Below, piece after piece: positions 33,586 to 43,140 of a stretch of 64,000 bases of DNA; the stretch's first letter is position 1; each line of letters starts with the position of its first letter. Below the pieces are notes generated by a model. It was not told the DNA's origin, did no database searches, and saw only the letters and a list, made by a program, of their open reading frames with translations. The stretch is from Shigella phage pSs-1 (Viruses > Uroviricota > Caudoviricetes > Pantevenvirales), in the NCBI RefSeq assembly GCF_000930595.1, contig NC_025829.1, one strand, 5' to 3'. Position numbers and translations under genes: made by a program.

Positions 33586-34545
33586 TCACTTCCACTGCAT
33601 TTCGCATGCTAATTGAATGAAAAGATATGCTAAATGTAATTCCGTATTAGCCGCAATTCCGTGATATTGGTTATTTTCACCAACAATTTCATACATACGA
33701 ATAATACTTTGCGGAGTTACGCGTGTATAGATTTCTTCGGCAAGTTTACCAACGAACCACGAATAATCAGCTGCATATTTTGGCGCTAAAGCTCTGAGCT
33801 GTTTAACATCTTTATTTTTGAGAGATTCAAGAACATCATCAATAGCACCACGATCGTTAGTAACCAGTGATAAAATACCAGCATCCAAAACACCTTTAGA
33901 TGAATAACTATCGAGCTCACCAATAGTTTTACGAAAATCAGGAAAATTCTTTTTAACCAAAGCTGCTACAACTTTCATATCAGCTATAGCAATTCCTTCA
34001 TGCTTGCAGATTTCAGTCAATCGACGAATCATCTGCTTCATCATTTCAATTTTATCTTCATCGGTCGGTTGACCGAATGTAATAACTCGGCAGCGTGACT
34101 GAAGCGGTTTAATAATACCATCAATATTGTTAGCAGTAATAATAATACTACAGTTTGAACTATAAGCTTCCATAAAGGAACGAAGATGTCGCTGAGACTC
34201 TGCTAACCCTGAGCGGTCAAATTCATCAATAACGATTACTTTTTGACGACCATCAAATGAAGCTGCACTAGCAAAATTAGTCAAAGGACCACGAACGAAA
34301 TCAATTTTACAATCTGACCCATTCACAAACATCATATCAGCATTTACATCATGACACAATGCTTTTGCTACAGTTGTTTTACCTGTTCCTGGAGAAGGAG
34401 AATGAAGAATAATATGTGGAATTTTACCTTTACTTGTAATAGATTTAAAGGTTTCTTTATCAAAGGCGGGAAGAATACATTCATCGATAGTAGATGGACG
34501 ATATTTCTGTTCAAGAATGTGTTCTTTTTCATTTACAGTAATCAT
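33586..34545 (-). CDS. 44: gp44 clamp loader ATPase
   Basis: A 319-residue AAA+ ATPase (start [18 protein letters not shown]). Walker [12 protein letters not shown] is at about residue 50, Walker [10 protein letters not shown] near 104, and a sensor/arginine-finger SRCR follows near 150. Loads the gp45 clamp with gp62. Confidence 0.97.
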   Translation of the reverse strand: MITVNEKEHILEQKYRPSTIDECILPAFDKETFKSITSKGKIPHIILHSPSPGTGKTTVAKALCHDVNADMMFVNGSDCKIDFVRGPLTNFASAASFDGRQKVIVIDEFDRSGLAESQRHLRSFMEAYSSNCSIIITANNIDGIIKPLQSRCRVITFGQPTDEDKIEMMKQMIRRLTEICKHEGIAIADMKVVAALVKKNFPDFRKTIGELDSYSSKGVLDAGILSLVTNDRGAIDDVLESLKNKDVKQLRALAPKYAADYSWFVGKLAEEIYTRVTPQSIIRMYEIVGENNQYHGIAANTELHLAYLFIQLACEMQWK

Positions 34546-34576
34546 AATTTCCTCATTCAAGTTTTAGTGTAAATTT

Positions 34577-34592
34577 AAGGGCCGAAGCCCTT
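34577..34592 (-). terminator. UUCG hairpin after gene 45
   Basis: AAGGGC-TTCG-GCCCTT between 45 and 44. A partial stop here would let 45 be made in excess over 44/62. Confidence 0.75.
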
Positions 34593-34594
34593 TA

Positions 34595-35281
34595 TTAAAA
34601 ATCGTGGGTAGAATCAGCTTCAAGAGCTACTACATAATTCGCATGTTCACCTTCAAATTTAGCAGCACCTTGTTTACCTTTTGCCCAGAGCAGAAGTTTG
34701 TAATTTCCTGGTTGCATTTTCATATTTGCCATATTGATAATGAAATTAAATGTATTTTCACCATCATAATCACCAAGAGTCAAAGAATATTTAACACGAG
34801 TCAAAGCAGAATCTTCTACTTTATTAAAACCGTTAATTACGATTTTACCTTCTTTTACTGTGATAGCAATTGTATCAATCTGCAGACCACGAGATACACG
34901 CAACAGCTGTTGAAGGTCTTCAGCTTTAATTTCAGTAACAACAGATGCTACCGGGAATGGAATTGGTTTATTAGGAGCAACTACTGTACTCGGATCGGCT
35001 GCTGGCCAAAAAATTGTTGAACGAGCATCAGCAATTTTAATATTTCCATCTTCTGACTGGGAAATTTCTGCATCGTCATTAACTAGGGACAGAATACCGA
35101 GAAAACCGTTCAAATCGTAAATTGCTACATCAAAATCAATGGTGTCGGAAATATTTGCTTCCGCATAAGTTGTACCATTAACTGCGCGAGTCATAATAAA
35201 TTGACCAGATTTAAGCATAATACCAGAGTTAATAGTAGCGAAATTTTTAAGCAGAGCAGTAGTATCTTTAGACAGTTTCAT
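34595..35281 (-). CDS. 45: gp45 sliding clamp
   Basis: A 228-residue trimeric processivity clamp, same length as T4. It tethers gp43 and also activates late transcription with gp55 and gp33. Driven by a middle promoter at 35311-35337. Confidence 0.98.
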   Translation of the reverse strand: MKLSKDTTALLKNFATINSGIMLKSGQFIMTRAVNGTTYAEANISDTIDFDVAIYDLNGFLGILSLVNDDAEISQSEDGNIKIADARSTIFWPAADPSTVVAPNKPIPFPVASVVTEIKAEDLQQLLRVSRGLQIDTIAITVKEGKIVINGFNKVEDSALTRVKYSLTLGDYDGENTFNFIINMANMKMQPGNYKLLLWAKGKQGAAKFEGEHANYVVALEADSTHDF

Positions 35282-35310
35282 GTAATTTCCTTCAATTCAA
35301 ATGAGATTTA

Positions 35311-35337
35311 ATTTTATAACTAATTTAATAAAGCAAT
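35311..35337 (-). promoter_or_regulatory. Middle promoter for gene 45
   Basis: Perfect MotA box ATTGCTTTA at 35329-35337 and a TATAAAAT-type -10 at 35311-35318. The mot box overlaps the rpbA stop codon. Confidence 0.85.
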
Positions 35338-35726
35338 TAACGATTAAAATCGGCAGCAATTGTTTCCGCAACAATTTGAGCAGCAACAATTAGACGTTCA
35401 TCTGCATTACCACAATAATCATCTTCAAGACGTTCACCACATGAAGTCATAATAAATTTAGCACCAGCATTTAGAGATTCTGTAGTATGTTTGCGCATTA
35501 GTTCAATCCATTTATTACTTACTTCACGATCGATAGCTTCATAATACGCATGACGAGCAGGTGCAGATTTAATTTTGTTCTGAATAACTTCCATCGCGTT
35601 ATCAGAAAGAGACAAAACCCATGCTCGACGAATTTTATTTTGGTTTTGTGGATTTGATTCAGAACGCACGTGTTTTGGCTGAATATCTTTTACATCAACA
35701 GTATAATTCACAGTAATTTTAGTCAT
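35337..35726 (-). CDS. rpbA: RpbA, RNA polymerase-binding protein
   Basis: A 129-residue protein, same length as T4 RpbA, which binds host RNA polymerase core. Its role in infection is not settled. Co-transcribed with 45.2. Confidence 0.92.
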
Positions 35727-35735
35727 AATACACCT

Positions 35736-35924
35736 TTAGTCATAATAATCAGTAACAGTCCAAGCTTCATTTCTGTTGGACATTATTTTCGTATATTCTG
35801 CTTTAAATGCATTCTTAAGCATAGATTCAGTAACTATATGCTCTTCATTAGAAAAATTATTTCTCAGAATATATCGTTTTATTTCAGGAATAGTTAATAG
35901 ATGCTGTCCAGTTGAATATTCCAT
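35736..35924 (-). CDS. 45.2: 45.2 protein
   Basis: A 62-residue charged protein (MEYSTGQHLLTIPEIKRY...). It is the first gene after the middle promoter at 35942-35967. Function unknown. Confidence 0.8.
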   Translation of the reverse strand: MEYSTGQHLLTIPEIKRYILRNNFSNEEHIVTESMLKNAFKAEYTKIMSNRNEAWTVTDYYD

Positions 35925-35941
35925 GTTTTTCCTCCATAGAG

Positions 35942-35967
35942 ATTATACTCTAATAAATTAAAGCATA
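35942..35967 (-). promoter_or_regulatory. Middle promoter for 45.2-rpbA
   Basis: MotA box TATGCTTTA at 35959-35967, TATAAT at 35942-35947, 11 bp between. Confidence 0.85.
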
Positions 35968-35979
35968 ATCTCTTATAAA

Positions 35980-37662
35980 TTAAACCATTACAGTAAATCG
36001 ACCAACTTTCTTCATTTGAAGATGCTGACCATATGCTTGCGGGTCGTGGTCTCTATGTGAAATAACAAAAACATTAGTATTTTTTAAACTATCTAAAATA
36101 GTTGAAATAGCTTTTACACCTTCAACATCAGTTGCTGAATCAAAAACTTCATCGAGAATTAGTGTGTTTATTTTAACACCTGAAACTTTTTCAGCAATAT
36201 CACGCCAAGTAAATAGAAGAGCAATATCAATTCGTGCTTTTTCGCCTTGACTGAATGAAGCATAACTAAAATCTTCACGACCGCGGGATTTAATTGTCTC
36301 ATTAAATTCTTCATCTAATGTAAACACATAATCCGCTTCCATTATTTTAAGATAATGGTTAATCTGCTTATTAAATAATGGAATGTACTTTTTAATAATA
36401 GCACCTTTAATACCAGAATCTTTGAGCATATCAGTCAAAATTCCTCTGTGGTATTTTTCCATTACTAAATTAGTTTTTGTCTTAACAATTTTATCAAGTT
36501 CTTCTTGAAGCAGTGCTATTTCATCAGCATGGTCAATAAACTCGGATGATGCTTTTTCTATAGCTGCTTTAACTTTTTTAGCTTTATCTACCGTCGTGAT
36601 TAGAGATTGCTTTTTATTGCGAATATCATTCGCCAACGTCTGTTGGGTTTTAATATTATCTCGGTATTCATCGACGAGAACTTTTAAATTATCACGATGT
36701 GTTGAAAGCTGTTCAAACGAATGCGTGCATTCAGAAACTTTATCTTTAATTTTAGAAACAACTTTATCACCGGAACTTAATTGTGACAAACAGGTTGGAC
36801 ATAATCCACCTTCGTGATACATATTAATGACTTTATTATATGAGTCAATTTTTGATTTAATTAAAAATGCTTCTTGACCGATTTTATTAAATGCATCAGT
36901 CGGGTCTTCATCCAAAACAATATTAACTAATCTTTCATTAGCTTCTTCTATTTCCGATTTTAACGTTCTAGCTTCTTTTGCCAAATCATCATACATATTC
37001 TGCAGACGAGTAAGGTTATCACCAGTTAATTTTTTCTGGCGTTCAACGTTATCATTATATATTTTAATTTGTTGGATAATACTATCTTTTTTAACATCAA
37101 GCACTTGGTTTTGTGAATTTAATTCACGTATTAGTGCTTTATTAAGCTTATCCATTTCAGCTAATGTTCCTACCTCGAGCAGGTCTTCCACAAGCTTTCT
37201 TCGTGCAGGGGTCGACAAACCCATGAAAGGGGTATACCCTGCTGTACCAAGGACAACAATCTGCTTGAAACTGGCATATGACATTCCGATAAGCTGTTCA
37301 AATTCTGCTTGGAAATCTTTACTGCTGGCAGATTCATTAAGACGTGTACCGTTAACGGTGATTTCGAAAACGTTTGGTTTTTGTCCTCTTTTGATATAGT
37401 ACTTTTTCTCATCATATTCCATCCACAGTTCAACTAAAAGTTCTTTCTTATTTGTGCTGTTTATTAATTGACCTTTCTTTACATCACGGAATGGCTTGCC
37501 AAAAAGCCCAAATGTGATGGCTTCTAACATAGTAGACTTACCACCGCCATTTCGTCCAGTAATAAGAGTTTTTTGAACCTTATCTAGTTGAATGTCAATA
37601 GGATTTCCACCTACTGACATTATATTTTGATACCTAACTCGGTTTAGTTTAAAATTCTTCAC
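35980..37662 (-). CDS. 46: gp46 Rad50-like recombination ATPase
   Basis: A 560-residue SMC-type ATPase. Walker A GRNGGGKSTM is near residue 36, a coiled coil follows, and the zinc hook is GLCPTCLSQL near 283. The ABC signature FSQGEKARI and Walker B TLILDEVFD lie near the C-terminus. With gp47 it resects ends for recombination-dependent replication. Confidence 0.97.
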   Translation of the reverse strand: MKNFKLNRVRYQNIMSVGGNPIDIQLDKVQKTLITGRNGGGKSTMLEAITFGLFGKPFRDVKKGQLINSTNKKELLVELWMEYDEKKYYIKRGQKPNVFEITVNGTRLNESASSKDFQAEFEQLIGMSYASFKQIVVLGTAGYTPFMGLSTPARRKLVEDLLEVGTLAEMDKLNKALIRELNSQNQVLDVKKDSIIQQIKIYNDNVERQKKLTGDNLTRLQNMYDDLAKEARTLKSEIEEANERLVNIVLDEDPTDAFNKIGQEAFLIKSKIDSYNKVINMYHEGGLCPTCLSQLSSGDKVVSKIKDKVSECTHSFEQLSTHRDNLKVLVDEYRDNIKTQQTLANDIRNKKQSLITTVDKAKKVKAAIEKASSEFIDHADEIALLQEELDKIVKTKTNLVMEKYHRGILTDMLKDSGIKGAIIKKYIPLFNKQINHYLKIMEADYVFTLDEEFNETIKSRGREDFSYASFSQGEKARIDIALLFTWRDIAEKVSGVKINTLILDEVFDSATDVEGVKAISTILDSLKNTNVFVISHRDHDPQAYGQHLQMKKVGRFTVMV

Positions 37663-37874
37663 AAAAGATTCCTTTTAATGTATCTTTTAGACCATTCTAT
37701 CATATCATCATAATCTAAAAAGTATTCATCAAATTCAGCCATGCAAACAACGCCTTGTGCTGCTTTTGATGTGATATAAATTATTCCAACATATCTAGAA
37801 TCTTCTTCGGTGTAATCAATATTTGCTATGAATTCATCGTTAATGTCAAATGTCGAAAACTTCACAATATGCAT
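37659..37874 (-). CDS. 46.1: 46.1 protein
   Basis: A 71-residue acidic protein. The ATG at 37874 lies too close to the AAGGA site; the GTG three codons later has better spacing, so the true start may be 37865. Lies inside the end of 46.2. Function unknown. Confidence 0.65.
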   Translation of the reverse strand: MHIVKFSTFDINDEFIANIDYTEEDSRYVGIIYITSKAAQGVVCMAEFDEYFLDYDDMIEWSKRYIKRNLL

Positions 37875-38109
37875 CCTTAATACAAGATACAGCCATATCT
37901 TGTAATGATTTAGGTGTATCATTATCTAAAATGTTGAAGTTAAAAGATACAGCCCAGTCAGTGCAGACCGTAACCTTTTTAATACAATTATCTTCAACCT
38001 CTAGCGGTTCAAACCAATATTCAATAATTTCTTTATGCCCAATATCATCTTTTACTTCGCATTCAAAATGCTGACTCATCATAACATTTTTAAATTCATC
38101 AAAAGTCAT
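37846..38109 (-). CDS. 46.2: 46.2 protein
   Basis: An 87-residue acidic protein (MTFDEFKNVMMSQHF...), start overlapping the gene 47 stop as ATGA. Function unknown. Confidence 0.75.
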   Translation of the reverse strand: MTFDEFKNVMMSQHFECEVKDDIGHKEIIEYWFEPLEVEDNCIKKVTVCTDWAVSFNFNILDNDTPKSLQDMAVSCIKDAYCEVFDI

Positions 38110-39125
38110 TGTGTTGCCTCTACATATAACTGATTTGCATATTGAATAAGTGCTTCGCGATCAGAATCAGTGATGTCTGGAATTGCATTAATGTATTCTT
38201 CCATCAATGTCTGAAGAGATTGAACTTCAACTTCTTCACTATCATCTGACTCGACAGAGTTATCAATCTTTGACACAACTCGTAATGAATGTACAACTTT
38301 TTCTAGTTCAGATTCGAACTTCGTTAGATTTTTGTCTACTTCAGTTACTATAACACGTACTGATAGATTTGTAAAATCTTTATAGTCAATTTTTCCCTTA
38401 AATGGATATTGAATTCGACGATGCCAGGTGGTGTTGTTTGGAATAAATTCCATTCGTTCTGTTTCTGTATCAAACATCCAGAACCCACGAGGGTCATTCT
38501 CGTCACCCGCAGTTAGTGTCCATGGTGTCCCAATATATCTGACGTTAGCAGCCTCAGAGATAGTATGGAAGTGACCAGACCACACCTCTTTATAAGTCTT
38601 AAGGAAATCGGGTTCAAGACCGTGAGATTTCATTCCTTTATAAAAATAAAATCCATTCAGTTCCCAGTGACCAACACAAAAAGAAGCAGATGAAGTTTTG
38701 ATGTGTTCAAGAATTTCACCAGTATTTTCTTCGCACATCCAAGGAATTAAATCAATCAAACATCCGTCAAAATCTACTGTAGTAGGCTTATCATATACTT
38801 TAACATTAGGATATTTAGCCAAAAGCTCAGTAGAAGCATTTGGAGTTAAAGTATTTTTAAAGTGCATATCATGGTTTCCTACAACAGTATGTAGGGTAAT
38901 ACCAGCATCATCAAGCATTTGAACTATTTCACGGGCGAATTCCATAGTTTTATGCGTGATTGCTTTTCGCACATCAAAAATATCGCCGTATTGAATCCAT
39001 GTAGTAATTCCATTTTTCTTAGAATATTCTATTGCTTGTTTAATTCCATCCAACTGAATGGATTGAACCCACTCATCATCGGCTTTAACACCTAAATGCC
39101 AATCACCTAAATTTAAAATTTTCAT
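38106..39125 (-). CDS. 47: gp47 Mre11-like nuclease
   Basis: A 339-residue metallophosphoesterase. Motifs NLGDWHLG near residue 5, YGDIFD near 46, VVGNHDMH near 80 and SGHFHT near 180 match Mre11. Partner of gp46. Confidence 0.97.
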   Translation of the reverse strand: MKILNLGDWHLGVKADDEWVQSIQLDGIKQAIEYSKKNGITTWIQYGDIFDVRKAITHKTMEFAREIVQMLDDAGITLHTVVGNHDMHFKNTLTPNASTELLAKYPNVKVYDKPTTVDFDGCLIDLIPWMCEENTGEILEHIKTSSASFCVGHWELNGFYFYKGMKSHGLEPDFLKTYKEVWSGHFHTISEAANVRYIGTPWTLTAGDENDPRGFWMFDTETERMEFIPNNTTWHRRIQYPFKGKIDYKDFTNLSVRVIVTEVDKNLTKFESELEKVVHSLRVVSKIDNSVESDDSEEVEVQSLQTLMEEYINAIPDITDSDREALIQYANQLYVEATQ

Positions 39126-39262
39126 ATATCAAGAACCGTCATTGAAATGCAAAATAAAATTATTGAAATAAATCCATCTGGAGTGCTAAAGAACCCAATC
39201 CAACATGCTCTAGTGAATAGATAAAATGCGAGAAAAAGTATCACATATCCAAGAAATATCAT
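39122..39262 (-). CDS. 47.1: 47.1 small membrane protein
   Basis: A 46-residue peptide (MIFLGYVILFLAFYLFTR...) with two hydrophobic stretches. Its stop overlaps the gene 47 start, so 47 may depend on its translation. Function unknown. Confidence 0.75.
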   Translation of the reverse strand: MIFLGYVILFLAFYLFTRACWIGFFSTPDGFISIILFCISMTVLDI

Positions 39263-39286
39263 TATATCAAACTCCGTATAAAGCTA
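39261..39286 (-). promoter_or_regulatory. Middle promoter for 47.1-47-46
   Basis: Mot-box variant TAGCTTTA at 39279-39286, TATAAT at 39261-39266, 12 bp between, the same layout as at gene 39. Confidence 0.8.
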
Positions 39287-39303
39287 AAGGGCCGAAGCCC
39301 TTT
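39286..39303 (-). terminator. UUCG hairpin after alpha-gt
   Basis: AAAGGGC-TTCG-GCCCTTT at the alpha-gt stop, fused to the next mot box. Confidence 0.78.
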
Positions 39304-40504
39304 ATTTTGTAATAATGTCAAACTGTTCTTTAAAGCAGAAGCTTGAATCTTGATGCTGATACAAAAATTCATAAGCTTTTTCGCGTTCACGGTCATAAAG
39401 AGCTCGGTCAGATGACAGTTCTTTAATACGCTCAAATGTTGATTCCATGTCATTTTCATCAAACCAAACGATACCGCTATCATGAGAAATTAACGGAGTA
39501 TTATCAACACGGAATTTTAAATTTTCGCCAGTAGATTTCCAAAATACTGGAATTGTTCCACATGCACCAAGCTCGAGATGAGTATATTCTAAAGAACGTT
39601 GTAGATATTTTTTGTCCAACTTACTCAACTGATAACCAAATCCGGATTTACTCATGCGTTCAAGCATTTCGCTATTTACATAACGGTCAAGAATTTGCGT
39701 TGGCAAATTAGGAGCAATTTTAATTTGGTCTACTTGATGAAGACGATAATACTCATATGGAATTCCTTTTTCTTTAATAGGAATGAACGCTGGAGAACGT
39801 TCCAGACCTTCCATAATAGTACTTAGTCCTGCAGGTTTAAGATGTTTTTCGTGAAAATCAAACATCTGATAAAAACCTTTCCATGTAGTCGTACGACCAA
39901 TCCAACGGTTGACATTCATGTTAATTTCAGAAACATCTTTCCAATAGGTTGATCGAACTTTCGCAATATCCATAGGAGGCTGAAAGTTGTATACAGTCGG
40001 TGCTTCTTCAATATCATCAAACAGAGAAACTGTTTCTGGATACCATTCTTTCATCAAAACTTTATTAAAATCGCCATTATCAGAATGGCTAAAAATAACA
40101 TCAGCTCGACGAACAGTTTCTTCTAATCCCAAATTTCGGCGCAAAGAAAGAGAAGAATGGTCATGTTGATAAACTACAACACGAACCGAAGGTTTAATGT
40201 TATCAATAATTTTTTTATAGTTATTAATAGTGTCTTCTTCGACTGAAGTAGCAGGAACTGAATTGATAATTAGAATATCACAATCATTTACCAGCTTAAG
40301 TGTTTTATCGTATTCTTTTGCCAATAAAACCGGAATTGAAAATGATTTATAATCATGCGCGCAATTACGAGTAAATGATTTATCTTTAGCATAAACCAAA
40401 GTTACTTCATGACCATTTTTAATAAACCAATCACGCTGCTCAAGAGAAAATTTAGTTACGCCACAACCTTCAAGACCTCGAGCCATAAAAATGCATACTT
40501 TCAT
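39302..40504 (-). CDS. agt: DNA alpha-glucosyltransferase
   Basis: A 400-residue GT-B enzyme, same length as T4 alpha-gt. It puts alpha-glucose on HMC in DNA and supplies the substrate for the second glucosyltransferase at 27.3 kb. A C-terminal LELGACGTIPVFW segment is typical of the nucleotide-sugar site. It has a mot promoter at 40529-40554. Confidence 0.97.
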   Translation of the reverse strand: MKVCIFMARGLEGCGVTKFSLEQRDWFIKNGHEVTLVYAKDKSFTRNCAHDYKSFSIPVLLAKEYDKTLKLVNDCDILIINSVPATSVEEDTINNYKKIIDNIKPSVRVVVYQHDHSSLSLRRNLGLEETVRRADVIFSHSDNGDFNKVLMKEWYPETVSLFDDIEEAPTVYNFQPPMDIAKVRSTYWKDVSEINMNVNRWIGRTTTWKGFYQMFDFHEKHLKPAGLSTIMEGLERSPAFIPIKEKGIPYEYYRLHQVDQIKIAPNLPTQILDRYVNSEMLERMSKSGFGYQLSKLDKKYLQRSLEYTHLELGACGTIPVFWKSTGENLKFRVDNTPLISHDSGIVWFDENDMESTFERIKELSSDRALYDREREKAYEFLYQHQDSSFCFKEQFDIITK

Positions 40505-40528
40505 TTAATATCCTCATTGTTTTGGTTT

Positions 40529-40554
40529 ATTTTACCAAAAATTTATAAAGCAAT
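40529..40554 (-). promoter_or_regulatory. Middle promoter for alpha-gt
   Basis: MotA box ATTGCTTTA at 40546-40554 and TAAAAT at 40529-40534, 11 bp apart. Confidence 0.82.
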
Positions 40555-40574
40555 ATAGGAGCCGAAGCTCCTAT
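40555..40574 (-). terminator. UUCG terminator upstream of alpha-gt
   Basis: ATAGGAGC-TTCG-GCTCCTAT, overlapping the stop of the 57-residue gene and touching the alpha-gt mot box. Confidence 0.78.
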
Positions 40575-40744
40575 CCGCATAATACACCATACAGAGGCTC
40601 ATTAGAGCTTCTAAATTTTATACGTTTATGTGTTATAGTTCCTTCTGCTTTAGCTTTATCATGAGACTCTTTAAAACGTCTCATCGTTTCTACTTTAGAG
40701 GAACGAATTTTATTATAATCTATTTCACAAGTCTGGGCGTTCAT
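40571..40744 (-). CDS. Small basic protein
   Basis: A 57-residue basic protein (MNAQTCEIDYNKIRSSKVE...), three bases beyond the previous stop. Function unknown. Confidence 0.6.
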   Translation of the reverse strand: MNAQTCEIDYNKIRSSKVETMRRFKESHDKAKAEGTITHKRIKFRSSNEPLYGVLCG

Positions 40745-40747
40745 CTT

Positions 40748-40954
40748 TCACAGCTGCCACCATTTTTTGACTTGATAAGAATCAACCCACACTTTCATGT
40801 TAGGGTCTGCTCTTACAATAGGAGGATTAACTTCTTTAATTGAACTATCATGGTATTCTTTTTCAGAAATTTTCACACAAAGATGACCGTTCAAAGATTC
40901 AGTAAATCCTGCATTAATTTTAAGACGCTTGAATTTTACGTGTGTAAGCATCAA
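40748..40954 (-). CDS. Small conserved protein
   Basis: A 68-residue basic protein ending in VKKWWQL. Overlaps the upstream gene by 35 bases; the second ATG at 40951 is an equally good start. Function unknown. Confidence 0.6.
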   Translation of the reverse strand: MMLTHVKFKRLKINAGFTESLNGHLCVKISEKEYHDSSIKEVNPPIVRADPNMKVWVDSYQVKKWWQL

Positions 40955-41237
40955 TCATATCCTCAATCTGCGATCTAGTAGTCTTCCAAAGAATACTAAT
41001 GAGTTCATCGTTATATGGCTGTTTTAGAATATCCCGACTTTTCTTGATAGCATATTCGTATTGAGCAAAATTATTGTTTTCAGCTGCAATCTGAGCGTGC
41101 TTATAAAGACGGTTCAGTTCGCGTTTGTTTTTAGACAATAACTTATTTGCTTTTCTTTCTGCTTCAAGACGGTTCTTTTCTTCAATAGAAGAAATAAGCT
41201 TTTCCACTTCATCATTAATTTCGGGTTTATCAGTCAT
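40920..41237 (-). CDS. Helical early/middle protein
   Basis: A 105-residue, highly charged helical protein (MTDKPEINDEVEKLISSIEEK...), coiled-coil-like at about 8-70. Function unknown. Confidence 0.65.
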   Translation of the reverse strand: MTDKPEINDEVEKLISSIEEKNRLEAERKANKLLSKNKRELNRLYKHAQIAAENNNFAQYEYAIKKSRDILKQPYNDELISILWKTTRSQIEDMIDAYTRKIQAS

Positions 41238-41238
41238 A

Positions 41239-41457
41239 TTATTTCTCTAATATAAAATAAAAATCATCATCTGTTAAATGATACCGATAGTTTAATTCTA
41301 CACCATTAGATTTAAAAGCGGTATCATACGGATTTTCTGGATCAATATCAATGTCAAGAGCTAAAACTTCCCTGAGATACATTTTAAGTAAATAGGGAAT
41401 AGCTTCAACTTCAGGTATTTCTTCCAGGAATCCGGAGAGGTTAATCGTTAGCCTCAT
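41239..41457 (-). CDS. Small acidic protein after gene 55
   Basis: A 72-residue acidic protein ([19 protein letters not shown]...), starting inside the end of gene 55. Translation is likely coupled to the sigma factor. Function unknown. Confidence 0.65.
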
Positions 41458-41998
41458 ATAAAAAATCCAAACTAGGAGAATCGTCTACAACACTTTTCTT
41501 TTCAGCCCCCGGTGTTCTATAGGTTGATTCTTCGTAATGCGTCATTTTATCGTAGATGTCTTGAATAAAAGTTTCATCTACTAACGCAACCATATCGTCG
41601 TCACGACTGTCATAGACATTGTGAACGAAGTAACTGTATTTCTTTGCAACTTCCTTACGTTCTTTTTTAATACGTTGGACGAATGCATTAAAACAAGCTT
41701 GAGTTATATATGCATGTGGGTTTTTATATTTCGTTTCATCAAAATTATGAAGCCCCTTAATAGAAGCTTCTATACCATCTGCAATCATTTCTTGTTTCCA
41801 GGATTGGGTGTATCCTGAAAAGTTGAAACGTTTAGATAAGCCTTCTGCAATAAGCATAATGGCTAATCCGATAGTATCATTCTGACGAACTACTTTATTT
41901 GGGTCTTTATTATTTGCTAATTCTGTTTTCCAATCAATAATAGCTTGTAAAAGCTCTTTATTGTTTACGTAATTATATTTAGGCTTAGTTTCTGACAT
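41441..41998 (-). CDS. 55: gp55 late sigma factor
   Basis: A 185-residue sigma70-family factor (start [11 protein letters not shown]). It directs RNA polymerase to TATAAATA late promoters with clamp gp45 and coactivator gp33. The conserved sigma region 2 lies at about 45-120. A GTG two codons upstream was rejected in favour of the T4 start. Confidence 0.97.
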
Positions 41999-42027
41999 TT
42001 TCACCTCTTAGCTCAATTCATAGATCT

Positions 42028-42065
42028 ATTATATCATAATATTTGAAGATCTATCTTAAAGCATA
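42028..42065 (-). promoter_or_regulatory. Possible middle promoter for gene 55
   Basis: MotA box TATGCTTTA at 42057-42065 with TATTAT at 42036 or TATAAT at 42028. Spacing (15 or 23 bp) is longer than at the other mot promoters, so assignment is tentative. Confidence 0.4.
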
Positions 42066-42076
42066 GAGGATATCAG

Positions 42077-42346
42077 TTATCTAAGTAAGCAGTATGCTTG
42101 GAACACTTTCTCCATCATCTTTTTAAATTCATGAATATCTATGTAATGACTAGTTAAATCAGCGTGATATAAAAAGTCTAAAAACTTTTCATGTGTGCTA
42201 GCATATTCACTTTCATTTAATTCAGAAACATGGCTTTCCCAATATCCAACCCCAGTCTTATTTGGGAAAAATGAAATTTTCATGTATTGATCAACATAGA
42301 AAATTCCATAATTTTCAATAGTAATAGAAATATTAATTAATTTCAT
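42077..42346 (-). CDS. Conserved protein upstream of gene 55
   Basis: An 89-residue protein (MKLINISITIENYGIFYVDQ...), four-base overlap with 55.1. Function unknown. Confidence 0.65.
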   Translation of the reverse strand: MKLINISITIENYGIFYVDQYMKISFFPNKTGVGYWESHVSELNESEYASTHEKFLDFLYHADLTSHYIDIHEFKKMMEKVFQAYCLLR

Positions 42347-42558
42347 ACATTCATCAACTTAGCCGCTTCAAGAGCTGCATCTAGTGAATCAAACTGGTCA
42401 ACATATTCAATCAATTCGCCGTAATTAGCGTATAACCACCATTGGCTAAATTCATACTCAAGGATGAATCCATTTCCTTCAATTTGAGTTAAACCAATGC
42501 CGTTTGTATTTACTTCATATCCAGCAAGACGCAAATCGTTAATAAGAACTTCGTTCAT
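42343..42558 (-). CDS. 55.1: 55.1 protein
   Basis: A 71-residue acidic protein (MNEVLINDLRLAGYEVNTNG...). T4 gp55.1 was reported to affect host folate/UV repair functions. Name by position. Confidence 0.65.
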   Translation of the reverse strand: MNEVLINDLRLAGYEVNTNGIGLTQIEGNGFILEYEFSQWWLYANYGELIEYVDQFDSLDAALEAAKLMNV

Positions 42559-42560
42559 AA

Positions 42561-42887
42561 TTATGCCTTAGTAATTTTCAGGTCAGCAAATTTTTTCTTG
42601 CGTTGATTTTTCATACGACGAATAGTTTTATCGGAAATTTCATGCTTTTGATAAGCTTTAGATTCTACACCAAAAGCTTTAACATCAAATTCTGACAAGA
42701 TATATTGAACCAACAATTCACGGACAGTATTGCGTCCAATCTTCTGATCATTCTGTTTCATCATCTGATGAAGCTCTTTTTCCCATTTATCCAAAACTTG
42801 AGGAGTTACAATATCGCCTTTTTCTAGCAAAGAAACTACTTTATCATATGCGTAAGAATTAATGGCGTTTTTAATTTGAATAGTCAT
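42561..42887 (-). CDS. 55.2: 55.2, modulator of host topoisomerase I
   Basis: A 108-residue basic helical protein. T4 gp55.2 binds E. coli topoisomerase I and DNA and reduces relaxation. The C-terminal RRMKNQRKKKFADLK is strongly basic, fitting DNA binding. Name by position and length. Confidence 0.7.
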   Translation of the reverse strand: MTIQIKNAINSYAYDKVVSLLEKGDIVTPQVLDKWEKELHQMMKQNDQKIGRNTVRELLVQYILSEFDVKAFGVESKAYQKHEISDKTIRRMKNQRKKKFADLKITKA

Positions 42888-42925
42888 ACATTATCCTCAA
42901 TTACATTAAAATTTTATTATCCAAA

Positions 42926-42941
42926 AAGGGCCGAAGCCCTT
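42926..42941 (-). terminator. UUCG hairpin before 55.2
   Basis: AAGGGC-TTCG-GCCCTT then TTTTT on the minus strand, directly after the 66-residue gene. Confidence 0.8.
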
Positions 42942-43140
42942 AGCTAAACTTTTTGGCACCCTTCCAGCCTTCGTACATCATTGCGGCTGATATTAATATT
43001 GCTCCTGAGCAACTTGAATATTTGTGATTCCAAAACCAGTTTAGAAAAACTTCGTCATCAATACCTTGGGCTATCATATTTTCAAAGAACTGGCGACGAG
43101 ATTCAGCAATTCGTTGCGATAATTTAGATTCAGGATTCAT
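42940..43140 (-). CDS. Small 55.x protein
   Basis: A 66-residue protein with a basic N-terminal helix and a hydrophobic Ala/Ile-rich stretch (GAILISAAMMY) that might touch the membrane. Function unknown. Confidence 0.6.
   Translation of the reverse strand: MNPESKLSQRIAESRRQFFENMIAQGIDDEVFLNWFWNHKYSSCSGAILISAAMMYEGWKGAKKFS

Noticed and set aside
34604-35020. Plus-strand frame of 138 codons inside gene 45
   Set aside because: Antisense shadow. Low-complexity Phe/Cys/His composition and no start signals.
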